Below are positions 16,860 through 25,328 of a DNA stretch of 64,000 nucleotides, in pieces; within the stretch, counting starts at the first letter, position 1; each line of letters starts with the position of its first letter. This stretch comes from Sanguibacter gelidistatuariae (GTDB lineage Bacteria; Actinomycetota; Actinomycetes; Actinomycetales; Cellulomonadaceae): assembly GCF_900096585.1 (NCBI RefSeq), contig NZ_FMYH01000010.1, forward strand, positions 1 through 64,000, in the 5' to 3' direction. A program made the translations under genes and the position numbers. Under the pieces are notes generated by a model. The model was not told the DNA's origin, did not search any database, and was given only the letters and a program-made list of their open reading frames with translations.

Positions 16860-17852
16860 ATGCGGCCATTCATGTGGATCTACCTGTACCTGGCGGTCAT
16901 GATCATCGGGCTGGTGCTGGTCGCCGTGGCAATCGTCAAGGCGACCTCCGCCCGCTCCGCCCGCGGGTCCGGGGACCGCCAACCCTCGGCCGCCGCGGCT
17001 GCAGCCCGCAGCCACGCTCTCCGGATCCACGTCGCCGCCTGGTGCGCCCTCCTCGTGGCAGCCGTCGCCATGGCGACGGCCTCGGAAGCGGCTGGCGGGC
17101 TCGAGACCGGACGAGTCACCGGTTTGGTCCTGGCCGCGGGCGGTCTGGCCTTCCTGGCCGTCTCCGCCTTCGGGGAGATCACCTGGCCCCGTCCGACCGG
17201 CTCGGTCCGCACCGCGACGCTGACCCACCGGTCCGTCCGGGACGTGACGCCCCGGCCGGCCGTGATCCTCCTCGCCATCACGTCCGCACTCCTGGTCGTC
17301 GCCCTGCTGGTCGGCGGGTTCACCGCCTTCCCGGACGGGCGCAGCTACGGGCGATCCGAGGTCCTGGCCGACGGCTCCAAGACCAGCTGGGCCTCGGGCC
17401 CCTACCCGGGGTGGTTCTACGCCCTGCCGCTGCTCATCGCAGCCGCCGCGATCATCGTGGCTGGCCTCGCCTGCCTGATCCTCATCGCCCGGCGCCCGGC
17501 GATCTCGGACGCGTCCCTGTCATGGGACCTGGCACTGCGTCGGCTGAGCGCGCAGCGCGCACTCCGCGGGGCGACGCTCACCCTCGGCGCGACCGCCGCC
17601 CCGGTCTACGGCCTCCTGGCGCTGCCGTTCCTGCGGGAGGGGCCGATCGTCGTCGCCGTGGCCTTCCTCCTCGGGGCGCTCGCGTCGATCGGCGCCGCCG
17701 CGACCGCAGTCGCCCTGCCCGGCTCCCTGGTGCCTGTCACGGCCGAACGCCCAGGCACGACGCCGGGCGCGGGTCCCGACGCTGGACGCACCTCACGCGC
17801 AACAGCCTCCGCGACGGACGCCGTGCGCCGCATCCGATGGACCATGCCGTGA
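16860..17852 (+). CDS. Multi-pass membrane protein coupled to a YtrA-type regulator
   Basis: A 330-residue protein with about eight hydrophobic segments, beginning at the N-terminus (MWIYLYLAVMIIGLVLVAVA), then around residues 60-75, 80-100, 135-155, 180-210, 245-260 and 265-290. It has no nucleotide-binding loop and no recognised transporter signature. It resembles the DUF1648-type or uncharacterised membrane partners that accompany small GntR regulators. AGGAG is seven bases before the ATG. The stop overlaps the GTG of the regulator gene, so both come from one message driven by the promoter at 16780. Confidence 0.75.
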   Translation: MRPFMWIYLYLAVMIIGLVLVAVAIVKATSARSARGSGDRQPSAAAAAARSHALRIHVAAWCALLVAAVAMATASEAAGGLETGRVTGLVLAAGGLAFLAVSAFGEITWPRPTGSVRTATLTHRSVRDVTPRPAVILLAITSALLVVALLVGGFTAFPDGRSYGRSEVLADGSKTSWASGPYPGWFYALPLLIAAAAIIVAGLACLILIARRPAISDASLSWDLALRRLSAQRALRGATLTLGATAAPVYGLLALPFLREGPIVVAVAFLLGALASIGAAATAVALPGSLVPVTAERPGTTPGAGPDAGRTSRATASATDAVRRIRWTMP

Positions 17853-18232
17853 CGAGCGACCTGCAGATCGCGATCGACCTCGACTCTGGTGTCCCGCCCT
17901 ACGAGCAGATCCGCGCGCAGATCATGGGGCATGTCTCGGCGGAGAGCCTCAAGGCGGGCGACCGGTTGCCACCGATCCGCGCGCTCGCGACCGACCTCGG
18001 CCTGGCCGCGGGCACTGTGGCGCGCGCCTACCGCGAGCTTGAGCTCGCCGGGGTGGTGACCACGCGGCGTCGGGCAGGGACGGTGATCGCGGACGGTGCC
18101 GTGGCCGCGGACGTGCTCGTCCAGCAGGCCGCGCGGGCCTTCGTCGACCAGGTGCGCGCCACCGGGCTGTCCGACGACTCGATCCTCGACGCCGTGCGCG
18201 GCGCCCTGCTCAGCCCGCCGCCGACCGCCTGA
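17849..18232 (+). CDS. GntR-family regulator, YtrA subfamily
   Basis: A short 127-residue regulator: a GntR winged helix (PPYEQIRAQIMGHVSAESLK, then GDRLPPIRALATDLGLAAGT, then VARAYRELELAGVVTTRRRAGT) and only a brief helical tail for dimerisation. This size is typical of the YtrA subfamily. These regulators usually control a neighbouring ABC or membrane protein gene; here that is the overlapping upstream membrane protein. The GTG start lies inside the preceding stop (GTGA). Its last 23 bases overlap the end of a convergent hydrolase gene. Confidence 0.9.
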   Translation: MTSDLQIAIDLDSGVPPYEQIRAQIMGHVSAESLKAGDRLPPIRALATDLGLAAGTVARAYRELELAGVVTTRRRAGTVIADGAVAADVLVQQAARAFVDQVRATGLSDDSILDAVRGALLSPPPTA

Positions 18233-19247
18233 CCTGCGTCGGGGCCCTCACTCCACCCAGGACGCCCTCGAGCCACCCGAAGACCGCAGCGAAGAACGCG
18301 GTGCGGGCCGGTTCCGGGGACAGGGCGAGGTCGTGGATGCCGCCGTCGATCTGCACGACCGTCACGTCCGTGCCCAGCGCGGGGGCGCGGCGGGCGATCT
18401 GGTCGACGTCGAGGATCACGTCGACGCGGTGCAGATCGCGGTTGTCGGCGCGGTTGGCCCCACTGCGGGTGGACGTGCACACGAGCACCGGGCAGGCAAG
18501 GTCAAGACCGCGGGCCAGGCGGGCCTGCCCCGCACGGATCGCCCGGAGCCAGCCCGCGAGCACCGCAAAGCCCTCGGGCGGTTTGAGCCGCCGGTCGTAC
18601 TCCCACTCCCCGCCCGCCTCGCGGTGCAGCGACCGCGAGTACTCCGACGGCGCATGCTGCACGACGACGTAGCGCGCCCGGCCCCCGACCACGTCGAGCA
18701 CCGCCGTGCCGATCACCCGGTCGAAGAACGGCCGGTTGAGGTCGAGGAACGGGCTGTTGAGCACGAGCGCGTCCACCGTCTCCCGCCCCGTCGCGCTGTG
18801 CGCCCACAGCGACGCGATCAGCCCTCCGGTCGAGTGCCCCATGAGGACAAGCCGGTCGTAGCCGAGCTCACCGCGGACGACCCACGTCGCTGCAGCCAGC
18901 TCCTCGCCGTACTCGCGCAGGTCCATGCAGAAGTTCGGCCTCTGGTGGGGCAGCAGCGAGCGCCCGTAGCCGTGCAGGTCGATCGCGAAGAAGTCGATGC
19001 CGTGATCGGCGAACTGGCGGGCCAGGTGCGTCTGGAAGAAGTAGTCGACGAAGCCGTGCACGTAGAGGACCGCCGCGCGCGGGGTCGGAGCGCCGGGGGC
19101 AGGGCCGGCGATGGCCGGGGCGCCGTCGAGCGTCGCTCGCCGGGTCACGAGCGTCGCGACGACCTCACCCTCGGCGTTGGGTCGCAGCGGCATGGTCCGG
19201 GCCACCCAGTCCCCACCGAGCACATCTGGGTGCCACGCGTCCGTCAT
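18210..19247 (-). CDS. Alpha/beta hydrolase (monoacylglycerol lipase-like)
   Basis: 345 residues. The oxyanion region is VLYVHGFVDYFFQTHLARQF, the nucleophile elbow is GHSTGGLIASLW (about 145), and the catalytic His is in IDGGIHDLALSP near the C-terminus. The YVHGFxDYFFQ motif and DLHGYGRSLL are seen in a group of actinobacterial hydrolases annotated as lysophospholipase or serine aminopeptidase (S33). There is no signal peptide, so the enzyme is probably cytosolic. The 3' end overlaps that of the YtrA-type gene by 23 bases. Confidence 0.8.
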   Translation of the reverse strand: MTDAWHPDVLGGDWVARTMPLRPNAEGEVVATLVTRRATLDGAPAIAGPAPGAPTPRAAVLYVHGFVDYFFQTHLARQFADHGIDFFAIDLHGYGRSLLPHQRPNFCMDLREYGEELAAATWVVRGELGYDRLVLMGHSTGGLIASLWAHSATGRETVDALVLNSPFLDLNRPFFDRVIGTAVLDVVGGRARYVVVQHAPSEYSRSLHREAGGEWEYDRRLKPPEGFAVLAGWLRAIRAGQARLARGLDLACPVLVCTSTRSGANRADNRDLHRVDVILDVDQIARRAPALGTDVTVVQIDGGIHDLALSPEPARTAFFAAVFGWLEGVLGGVRAPTQVRRSAAG

Positions 19248-19260
19248 GAGCCTCAGTCAA

Positions 19261-19277
19261 CCACCGGCCGCCGGTGG
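19261..19277. other. Short GC palindrome between divergent genes
   Basis: CCACCGGC-C-GCCGGTGG is a perfect palindrome with 8-bp arms, 14 bases upstream of the hydrolase start and 65 bases upstream of the RibD_C-type gene. It could be an operator or a chance product of high GC. No regulator gene adjoins it. Confidence 0.3.
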
Positions 19278-19341
19278 CGTCCCGGTGAGAGGGCGGCCAC
19301 GATGGGGAAACCATCCCGATCGCGATCACCAGGTACCCACC

Positions 19342-20010
19342 ATGTCCCAGCTCCGCGTGCACAACGTCTCGATGTCCCTCGACGGCTTCATGGCCGGACC
19401 GGATCAGAGCCTCGATGATCCCCTGGGCGTGGGCGCGCAGCGCCTGCACGAGTGGATCTTCGCCACCCGCACCTTCCGGGCCGAGCAGGGGCTCGACGGC
19501 GGGACGACGGGTGTCGACGACGCCTTCGTGGCGCGTGGGGAGGCCGGCATCGGCGCCACGATCATCGGTCGGAACATGTTCGGCCCGGTCCGCGGTGACT
19601 GGGAGTCGTGGGCGGACACCCACGGCGGCGAGGCCTGGACCGGCTGGTGGGGCGAGGACCCGCCGTACCACCACCCGGTGTTTGTGCTCACCCATCACCC
19701 GCGCCCGCCGCTGACGATGGCGGGCGGCACGACCTTCCACTTCGTCTACGACGGCGTGGACGACGCCTACGCCGAGGCCAGCGACGCCGCCGGGGACCTC
19801 GACGTGCGCCTGGGCGGCGGTGCGTCGACGATTCAGCAGTTCCTGGCCGCGGGGCTCGTCGACGAGATCCACGTGGCCCTCGTGCCCCTCCTGCTCGGCG
19901 CGGGCGAGCGGCTCTTCGGCGACCTCGGCGCGGGCGCCGAGGACTTCGCCTGCGTGGAGATGGTCGCCTCCTCCGCGGTCACCCACATCCGGCTGGCTCG
20001 CCGCGGCTGA
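19342..20010 (+). CDS. Dihydrofolate reductase family protein (RibD C-terminal domain)
   Basis: 222 residues with the RibD_C/DHFR-like fold: N-terminal VHNVSMSLDGFMAGPDQS, an IIGRNMFGPVRG loop, and the NADPH-binding GGGASTIQQFLAAGLVDEIH followed by LVPLLLGAGERLF. These features are typical of the stand-alone reductase family found widely in actinobacteria. Its members are rarely true folate reductases and mostly have unknown substrates. No riboflavin genes are near. It is transcribed alone and converges on murB with a 7-base gap. Confidence 0.85.
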   Translation: MSQLRVHNVSMSLDGFMAGPDQSLDDPLGVGAQRLHEWIFATRTFRAEQGLDGGTTGVDDAFVARGEAGIGATIIGRNMFGPVRGDWESWADTHGGEAWTGWWGEDPPYHHPVFVLTHHPRPPLTMAGGTTFHFVYDGVDDAYAEASDAAGDLDVRLGGGASTIQQFLAAGLVDEIHVALVPLLLGAGERLFGDLGAGAEDFACVEMVASSAVTHIRLARRG

Positions 20011-20017
20011 GGCCGCG

Positions 20018-21208
20018 CTAGAGCGTCAGCCCCACCAGCACGGGCTCGGCGTCCAGCTCGATGCCGAAGGTCGCCGCGACGCCGTCGCGCACGGTGCGGG
20101 CGAGGCGGACGATGTCGGCCGCGGTTGCCGACCCGCGGTTCGTGATCGCGAGGGTGTGCTTGGTCGAGAGGGTGGCAGGACTGTTCGGCCCGTCCACCCC
20201 GTACCCGCGGGTGAAGCCGGCGTGCTCGATCAGCCAGGCCGCGGACGTCTTGACCACGGACTCGTCGATCGTGCCCAGGCTCGGGCCGGTCGTGGTCATC
20301 GGGGTCGCCGAGCGGACCGGGAAGACCGGCGCCCCCTCGGGCAGGTCCGCCACGAGGTCGGCCGGCAGGATCGGGTTGGTGAAGAAGGACCCGGCGCTCC
20401 AGCGGTCGTGGTCGGGGGCCTCGGGATCGGCGTCGAGCAGCATGCCTTTGTTCCCGCGCAGCTCTAGGACGGCCTCGCGGACGGCGCTGGACTCCGCGCG
20501 GGCGCCGACTGCCACATCGAGGCGGCGAGCAAGCTCGGGGTAGGCGATCGGGGTCGAGAGAGAGCCGAGGCGGAACTGGAAGCTCACGTCGAGGACGACG
20601 TACCGCGGGCTCGGGTACCACGGGGCGAGCGGGTCGACCGGGGTGGACGGGGACACATCCGTCGGCACCAGCTGGGTCGAGCGCTTGAGCATGGACGTGC
20701 GGTAGCCGAAGCCGAGCTCGGTCAGGGCCAGGGTGCGCACCCGACCCTGCCCGCGGTCCCAGACCCGCACGTTCGCCACGGTTCCGGAGAGCTCCTGGCC
20801 GTAGGCACCGATGTTCTGCACAGGCGCCGCTCCGACGGTCCCGGGGATGCCGGAGAGCGCCTCGATCCCCACCCACTCCTTCGCGACCGCCTCGGCGACG
20901 ACGTCGTCCCAGGTATGGCCGGCGGGGACGGTCACGGTCGCGCCGCCGCAGGAGTCGGCGCTCTCGACCGTGATGCCGCTGCGGGAGTCGCGCAGGACCA
21001 CGCCGGAGAATCCCTCGTCCGCCACGAGCAGGTTGGACCCGCCGCCGATGACGAGCAGGGGTGTGCCGGCGTCGTCGACCGCGCGGATGGCGTCGATGAG
21101 CTCGGCCTCGGTCGACGCCGTCACGTAGGAGTCGATGACTCCTCCCACGCGCAGCGTGGTGAGGTCGGCGAAGGTGGGTTCGGTCAGGGAGGGGAGATCG
21201 ACGGTCAC
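20018..21208 (-). CDS. murB: UDP-N-acetylenolpyruvoylglucosamine reductase MurB
   Basis: The FAD-dependent enzyme that reduces UDP-GlcNAc-enolpyruvate to UDP-N-acetylmuramate, the second committed step of peptidoglycan synthesis. At 396 residues it is slightly longer than average. FAD-binding motifs are LLVIGGGSNLLVADEGF and IPGTVGAAPVQNIGAYGQE. The catalytic serine lies in SAGSFFTNP, and a conserved lysine region in RGNKGMLLD. The GTG start overlaps the stop of the upstream MFS gene by four bases. The essential cell-wall gene is thus last in an operon with two transporters, under a LacI-controlled promoter unless an internal promoter exists. Confidence 0.97.
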   Translation of the reverse strand: MTVDLPSLTEPTFADLTTLRVGGVIDSYVTASTEAELIDAIRAVDDAGTPLLVIGGGSNLLVADEGFSGVVLRDSRSGITVESADSCGGATVTVPAGHTWDDVVAEAVAKEWVGIEALSGIPGTVGAAPVQNIGAYGQELSGTVANVRVWDRGQGRVRTLALTELGFGYRTSMLKRSTQLVPTDVSPSTPVDPLAPWYPSPRYVVLDVSFQFRLGSLSTPIAYPELARRLDVAVGARAESSAVREAVLELRGNKGMLLDADPEAPDHDRWSAGSFFTNPILPADLVADLPEGAPVFPVRSATPMTTTGPSLGTIDESVVKTSAAWLIEHAGFTRGYGVDGPNSPATLSTKHTLAITNRGSATAADIVRLARTVRDGVAATFGIELDAEPVLVGLTL

Positions 21209-22485
21209 TTCACCAGACTAGTTCGACCCAGCGCCCGTCGCTCCCGCTCCTCGGGAGAGGCCGCGACCGAGGACACCAGCAGACCGAGCAGCACGGGGAC
21301 AGCGATCGTCAGGAGGGCGTGGCGGTAGCCGATATGGTCGGCCAGCCACCCCAGGACCGGCGGGCCGGCGAAGAATGCCGTGTAGCCGATCGTGGACACG
21401 ACGCTCAGCCGCCCCGCGGCACGGGCGGGATCGTCGCTCGCGGCGCTCATGCCGACCGGGAAGCCCAGGGCGGCGCCCATCCCCCAGGCGATCACGCCCA
21501 CCACGGCCAACGGCAGCCACGGGGAGAGCGCAAAGACTCCCAGCCCGACGAGCGCCAGGACGGCGGACAGCCGCAGCACAAACACCCGACCGTGCTTGTC
21601 GAGCAGAGCGGTGCCCAGCAGCCGCATGCCGGTCATCGCAGCGAGGAACACGAAGAGCACCATCGCGCCGACGGCGTACTTGTCCTCGTAGCCGTCGAAA
21701 CCGTCGACGACGGAGAGGCTCAGCCAGTCGTTGGCGGCGCCCTCGGTGAGAGCCGCAGCCAGCACGACGAGGCCGATCAGCAGCGTGCGCCGCTCGAGCC
21801 AGGCGCCGAAGGGGTTGTGCTTGGTCGGTGTCACCCCGACCGCAGGGTCCGCGTCGTCGAACACGTGCCCGACAACGCCCGGTGCGCCGGACGCGGGGGC
21901 TTCGGCGGCGGGCAACAAGAAGCGGACGCTGACCAGCACGAGGGCGAGGGACACCAGGACTGCGAGCGTGACATGTAGGTCCAGCGGCACATTGAGCCAG
22001 GAGGCAAGTGCGCCCATTCCGGCGCCGGCCATCGTGCCGAAGGAGAAGCTCGCGTGAAAGCGGGGCATGATCGCCCGGCCCAGGCGCTGCTCGACGGCCG
22101 CGCCCTCAAGGTTCATCGCCGCGTCCCACACGCCCATCCCGACGCCGGACAAGAACAGACCCGCGAGGGCCAGCGGCACCGCGCCGTGGGTCACACCCCA
22201 GGCCGCGATGACAAAGCCGGCGACGTTGATCGCGGCGAAGACCCCGATGGCCAGACGCGCGCCGATGCGCTGGACGATCCAGCCCGAGAGCGGGAGCGCG
22301 AGGATCGACCCGATGGCCGCGATGAGGACGACGCGGCCCATCTGCGCGGGGCTGTAACCCAGCAGGTCCCGTACGAGCGGGATCCGCGAGGCCCAGTTGG
22401 CGAAGTTGAAGCCGGCGAGGAAGAAGATCGCATAGACCGCCCTCGCCGCAGCGCTCACGACGGTGGCCTCATTCGGTCTGCTCAT
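21205..22485 (-). CDS. MFS transporter (YbjJ-like), second of a tandem pair
   Basis: 426 residues, about 12 membrane segments, with ARAVYAIFFLAGFNFANWAS and IPLVRDLLGYSPAQMG in and after the first helix. This N-terminal pattern is shared with E. coli YbjJ-like MFS proteins. It is a paralogue of the gene just upstream: the corresponding stretches there are LFLLLGINTSSWLARLPTVR and MLDLSTADLG. A Pro/Ala/Asp-rich loop follows helix 6. It overlaps both neighbours by four bases. The substrate is unknown; a sugar or cell-wall-related compound would suit a LacI-controlled unit, but that is inference. Confidence 0.85.
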   Translation of the reverse strand: MSRPNEATVVSAAARAVYAIFFLAGFNFANWASRIPLVRDLLGYSPAQMGRVVLIAAIGSILALPLSGWIVQRIGARLAIGVFAAINVAGFVIAAWGVTHGAVPLALAGLFLSGVGMGVWDAAMNLEGAAVEQRLGRAIMPRFHASFSFGTMAGAGMGALASWLNVPLDLHVTLAVLVSLALVLVSVRFLLPAAEAPASGAPGVVGHVFDDADPAVGVTPTKHNPFGAWLERRTLLIGLVVLAAALTEGAANDWLSLSVVDGFDGYEDKYAVGAMVLFVFLAAMTGMRLLGTALLDKHGRVFVLRLSAVLALVGLGVFALSPWLPLAVVGVIAWGMGAALGFPVGMSAASDDPARAAGRLSVVSTIGYTAFFAGPPVLGWLADHIGYRHALLTIAVPVLLGLLVSSVAASPEERERRALGRTSLVK

Positions 22486-23993
22486 GCGTCGACTCGCTCC
22501 TGTGGAACCTTCTGGTCGGCGGCGCGCTGGGCGGGCGTGTGCTCGGTCCGGACGATCGGACGGGCTTCGCCCACCGTGGCAGGCATCGCGGGTGCGGACG
22601 CGGCTGCGACCGGTTCCGCAGCGTCAGGCAGTGCCGGCGCCGTGACCGTCGCAGCCTCGGGGAGCACCTTCGCCACGTGCTTGGACAGCAGCACGCTCGC
22701 CACGAGCGCTACGACGATGAGCGTCAGGGCGTGCCGCGCGCCGATCGCCTCGGCGGCAAGGCCGAGCAGCGGGGGCGCTGCGAGGGAGGACATCGACGCG
22801 AAGGCCGAGACGACAGACACCCGCGCGGCGGCCTTGAGCGGGTCGTCGGAGGCCGCGGCGATCCCGAGCGGGACCGCGAGGGCCGCGCCCATGCCCCAGA
22901 GCACGACGCCGGCACCCGCCACGAGGAGGTTGGGCGCGAAGCCGAAGAGCAGCAGCCCGACGATCGCCACCGCGCCGGACAGGCGCAGCGTGACCACCCG
23001 ACCGTAGCTGTCGATGAGGCGGGTGCCGAACATCCGGACGATGGTCATGGCGGTGACGAAGGCACCGAAGACGAAGGCGCCGATGGCCTCGGTCTCGGCG
23101 AAGCCGTCGACCACCGCGATGGGCAGCCAGTTGTTGGCCGAGCCCTCCGACAACGACGCGGCCATGATGACGACGCCGATGAACAACGTCCGCGGCTCAC
23201 GCCAGGCTCCGAGGGCCGAGCCCAGGCTCGCCCGGCGGGCGCCCATGGCGGCCCGGGGGCCGCTGGTCCCCGGCTCGGGGACGACGACGCCGGCGCGGAT
23301 CTCCGCCTTGCGCACCCGCGCCGAGCGCGCGGTGTCCGCGCGGTCCCAGCGGACGTCGTCGGGCAGGTGGGTGTCCAGGACGACGTGCGGGATCGCGATC
23401 AGGCGCCAGACGAGGGTGATCGTGGTGATCGTGAGGAACTGCGCGAGGACGGGGACGCCGAGCATCGAGCAGGCGGCGCCGATGAGGGACCCGAGAACGG
23501 CGCCGATCGAGAAGGCGGCGTGGAACTGGGGCAGCACGGCGCGGCCCATGCGCCGCTCGACCGCGGCGGTCTCCACGTTCTGGGGGACGTTCATCAGCGC
23601 GATGCTCATGCCGTTGAGCACAAGACCGAAGGCGAGGATCGCCGTGGAACCGACCGTGGGGCCGATGCCCTCGAGGGCGAGGGCGAAGAAGCTGCCGATC
23701 GCGGCGACCACGAGCACCCGTCTGCCGCCGAAGCGGGCGACGATCGACCCGGCGAGGGTGACCGCGGCGAGGGAGCCGAAGGCGCCGGCGAGCAGCACCA
23801 TGCCGAGGTCAGCGGTGCTCAGGTCGAGCATCTCGCGGACCGTGGGCAGCCGGGCGAGCCAGCTGGAGGTGTTGATCCCCAGGAGCAGGAACAAGCTCAG
23901 CAGGAACATCCGCGCGCGGTGGACCTGCTGTTCGGGAGTGGTGAGAGCCTTGATGCGGATTCCTCGTCTTCGAATCGATTCGATTGCCCCCAC
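22482..23993 (-). CDS. MFS transporter (YbjJ-like), first of a tandem pair
   Basis: A 12-helix transporter of about 503 residues with a long Ala/Pro-rich C-terminal tail (about the last 50 residues). The start is uncertain. GTG 23993 is used here; ATG 23909, immediately before the first helix, is possible. The frame stays open to 24098, but starts above about 24020 are unlikely because the promoter (-10 at 24027-24032) would lie inside them. The gene begins an operon that continues through the second transporter to murB by two four-base overlaps. Two LacI-type operators sit at or just upstream of the start. Confidence 0.8.
   Translation of the reverse strand: MGAIESIRRRGIRIKALTTPEQQVHRARMFLLSLFLLLGINTSSWLARLPTVREMLDLSTADLGMVLLAGAFGSLAAVTLAGSIVARFGGRRVLVVAAIGSFFALALEGIGPTVGSTAILAFGLVLNGMSIALMNVPQNVETAAVERRMGRAVLPQFHAAFSIGAVLGSLIGAACSMLGVPVLAQFLTITTITLVWRLIAIPHVVLDTHLPDDVRWDRADTARSARVRKAEIRAGVVVPEPGTSGPRAAMGARRASLGSALGAWREPRTLFIGVVIMAASLSEGSANNWLPIAVVDGFAETEAIGAFVFGAFVTAMTIVRMFGTRLIDSYGRVVTLRLSGAVAIVGLLLFGFAPNLLVAGAGVVLWGMGAALAVPLGIAAASDDPLKAAARVSVVSAFASMSSLAAPPLLGLAAEAIGARHALTLIVVALVASVLLSKHVAKVLPEAATVTAPALPDAAEPVAAASAPAMPATVGEARPIVRTEHTPAQRAADQKVPQERVDA
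23970..23983. promoter_or_regulatory. LacI-type operator O2
   Basis: TCGAATCGATTCGA is a perfect 14-bp palindrome with the central CG typical of LacI/GalR sites. It lies within the 5' end of the transporter message. Its centre is 31 bp (three helical turns) from that of the second site. Confidence 0.75.
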
Positions 23994-24000
23994 GACTGGA

Positions 24001-24014
24001 TCGAATCGTTTCGA
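24001..24014. promoter_or_regulatory. LacI-type operator O1
   Basis: TCGAATCGTTTCGA matches the palindrome of the neighbouring site at 12 of 14 positions of symmetry. It lies just downstream of the predicted start of transcription of the transporter operon (about 24020), where a bound repressor would block initiation. Confidence 0.75.
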
Positions 24015-24026
24015 GGCTGAGTAACA

Positions 24027-24056
24027 ATTGTCGGGTACGCTGACGGTGTCCGTCAA
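24027..24056 (-). promoter_or_regulatory. Promoter of the MFS-MFS-murB operon
   Basis: On the minus strand TTGACG (24051-24056), an 18-base spacer and GACAAT (24027-24032) form a good housekeeping promoter. The spacer end holds a small perfect hairpin TGACGG-TGT-CCGTCA (24041-24055 on the plus strand), which may be a further protein site between the divergent genes. Confidence 0.6.
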
Positions 24057-24088
24057 TTGAGAATCTGGAACGAAAATGTGAGGTTGAC

Positions 24089-25168
24089 GTGTCGGCACAC
24101 AGACCGACGCTCGCGAGCGTCGCGGAAGCTGCTGGAGTATCGCTGTCCACAGCCTCGCTCGCCTTCGCGGCTTCCGGACCCATCGCGGAGAAGACCCGCG
24201 CCAAGGTCCTCGCCGCAGCCGCCGACCTCGGCTACCGCGGGCCCAACCCGCTCGGCCGCCAGCTCCGCTCGGGCCGCTCGGGCATCGTCGGTGTGGTCAT
24301 CGGCGACCAGCTGCGTCGCAGCTTCCGCGATCCCGTCTCGGTCCAGGTCCTCGACGGCCTAGCCAGCACTCTCGGCGCCCTCGGCCTGGGCATCCTGCTC
24401 ATCCCCGGCACACCGCCGGTCGACGGGCGCCGCGTCGTCGCTCCGCTCGTCGAGACCGCCGGCATGGACGTCGCCATCCTCATCTGGGGCGTGCACGCCA
24501 ACGACCCCACGCTGGACGCGCTGCAACGCCGCGGCGTCCCGGTCGTCGTGGGCGAGGGCCATCCGGTCGAGGGAGCCCCGCTGGTCGGCATCGCCGACCG
24601 CGCCGGGACCGCCGAGCTCGGCCGCTACCTGCTCGGCCTGGGACACGAGCGCTTCGGTGCCATCACCCTGCCCTTCGGGTTCACCCGCCGCTCGGGCGAG
24701 GTCGATGCCACGGGACTGGCCGACTGGACCCCGACCAAGCATCGCCTCGAGGGCCTCACCGATGCCGGGATCACCCCGGTCATCTGCTGGGAGGCCGAGG
24801 CATCCCTCGTCGAGCACGGCCACGCCGCTGCCCTGGCCATCCTCTCCCCCGAGCGCTTCCCCGACCCGTCCCAGCGCCCGACGGCGATCGTCGCCCAGTC
24901 CGACCTGCTCGCGGCGGGCGCGATCCTCGGCGCCCGCGAGCTGGGTCTGCGGGTCCCCGAGGACGTCTCGATCGCGGGCTTCGACGGGCTCGACCTGCCG
25001 TGGCTCGGGGCGGACGTGCTCACGACCGTCAAGCAGCCGCTCGCCGAGAAGGGTGAGGCCCTGGGCCGCGCCGTCGCGGCTCTGCTCGCGGGCGAGGTGC
25101 CCGGCGTGACGATCCTCGACGTCGAGCTCGTAGTCGGCACGACGACGGCAGCCCCCCAGAAGTTCTGA
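24089..25168 (+). CDS. LacI-family transcriptional repressor
   Basis: 359 residues. The N-terminal helix-turn-helix and hinge (PTLASVAEAAGVSLSTASLA, then AFAASGPIAEKTRAKVLAAA, then ADLGYRGPNPLGRQLRSGRS) are canonical. The rest is a periplasmic-binding-protein-like ligand domain with FDGLDLPWLGADVLTTVKQP near the end. The usual VSRAL of the recognition helix is replaced by LSTASLAF. GAGG lies five bases before the GTG start. It is divergent from the transporter operon and separated from it by the two operators, so it almost certainly represses that operon. Sugars or nucleosides are the usual inducers; which one applies is unknown. Confidence 0.92.
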   Translation: MSAHRPTLASVAEAAGVSLSTASLAFAASGPIAEKTRAKVLAAAADLGYRGPNPLGRQLRSGRSGIVGVVIGDQLRRSFRDPVSVQVLDGLASTLGALGLGILLIPGTPPVDGRRVVAPLVETAGMDVAILIWGVHANDPTLDALQRRGVPVVVGEGHPVEGAPLVGIADRAGTAELGRYLLGLGHERFGAITLPFGFTRRSGEVDATGLADWTPTKHRLEGLTDAGITPVICWEAEASLVEHGHAAALAILSPERFPDPSQRPTAIVAQSDLLAAGAILGARELGLRVPEDVSIAGFDGLDLPWLGADVLTTVKQPLAEKGEALGRAVAALLAGEVPGVTILDVELVVGTTTAAPQKF

Positions 25169-25208
25169 CCCCGGCCCGGCCCGGTCCGGCCTCGAACTCG
25201 TAGACGGG

Positions 25209-25293
25209 CCGCCGAACTCGTGAGCCACCGGCATCTGCGCGCGAGAAACCGTCCTAGCTCACGAGCTCGGCGAGCGGCTCACGAGTTCGGCGG
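25209..25293. repeat. Long inverted repeat, type B (CCGCCGAACTCGTGAGCC arms)
   Basis: Perfect 18-bp arms (25209-25226 and 25276-25293) are separated by 49 bases. A near-copy of the right arm (AGCTCACGAGCTCGGCG, 25257-25273) sits inside, and a near-copy of the left arm (CTCGAACTCGTAGACG) lies just upstream at 25191-25206. Four related half-elements are thus packed in about 100 bases. The element fills the gap between the convergent LacI and hadB genes and may terminate transcription from both sides. Confidence 0.85.
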
Positions 25294-25328
25294 AGGCGCT
25301 GCGGGTAGGGAGGGGCTACGGGTGGCGC

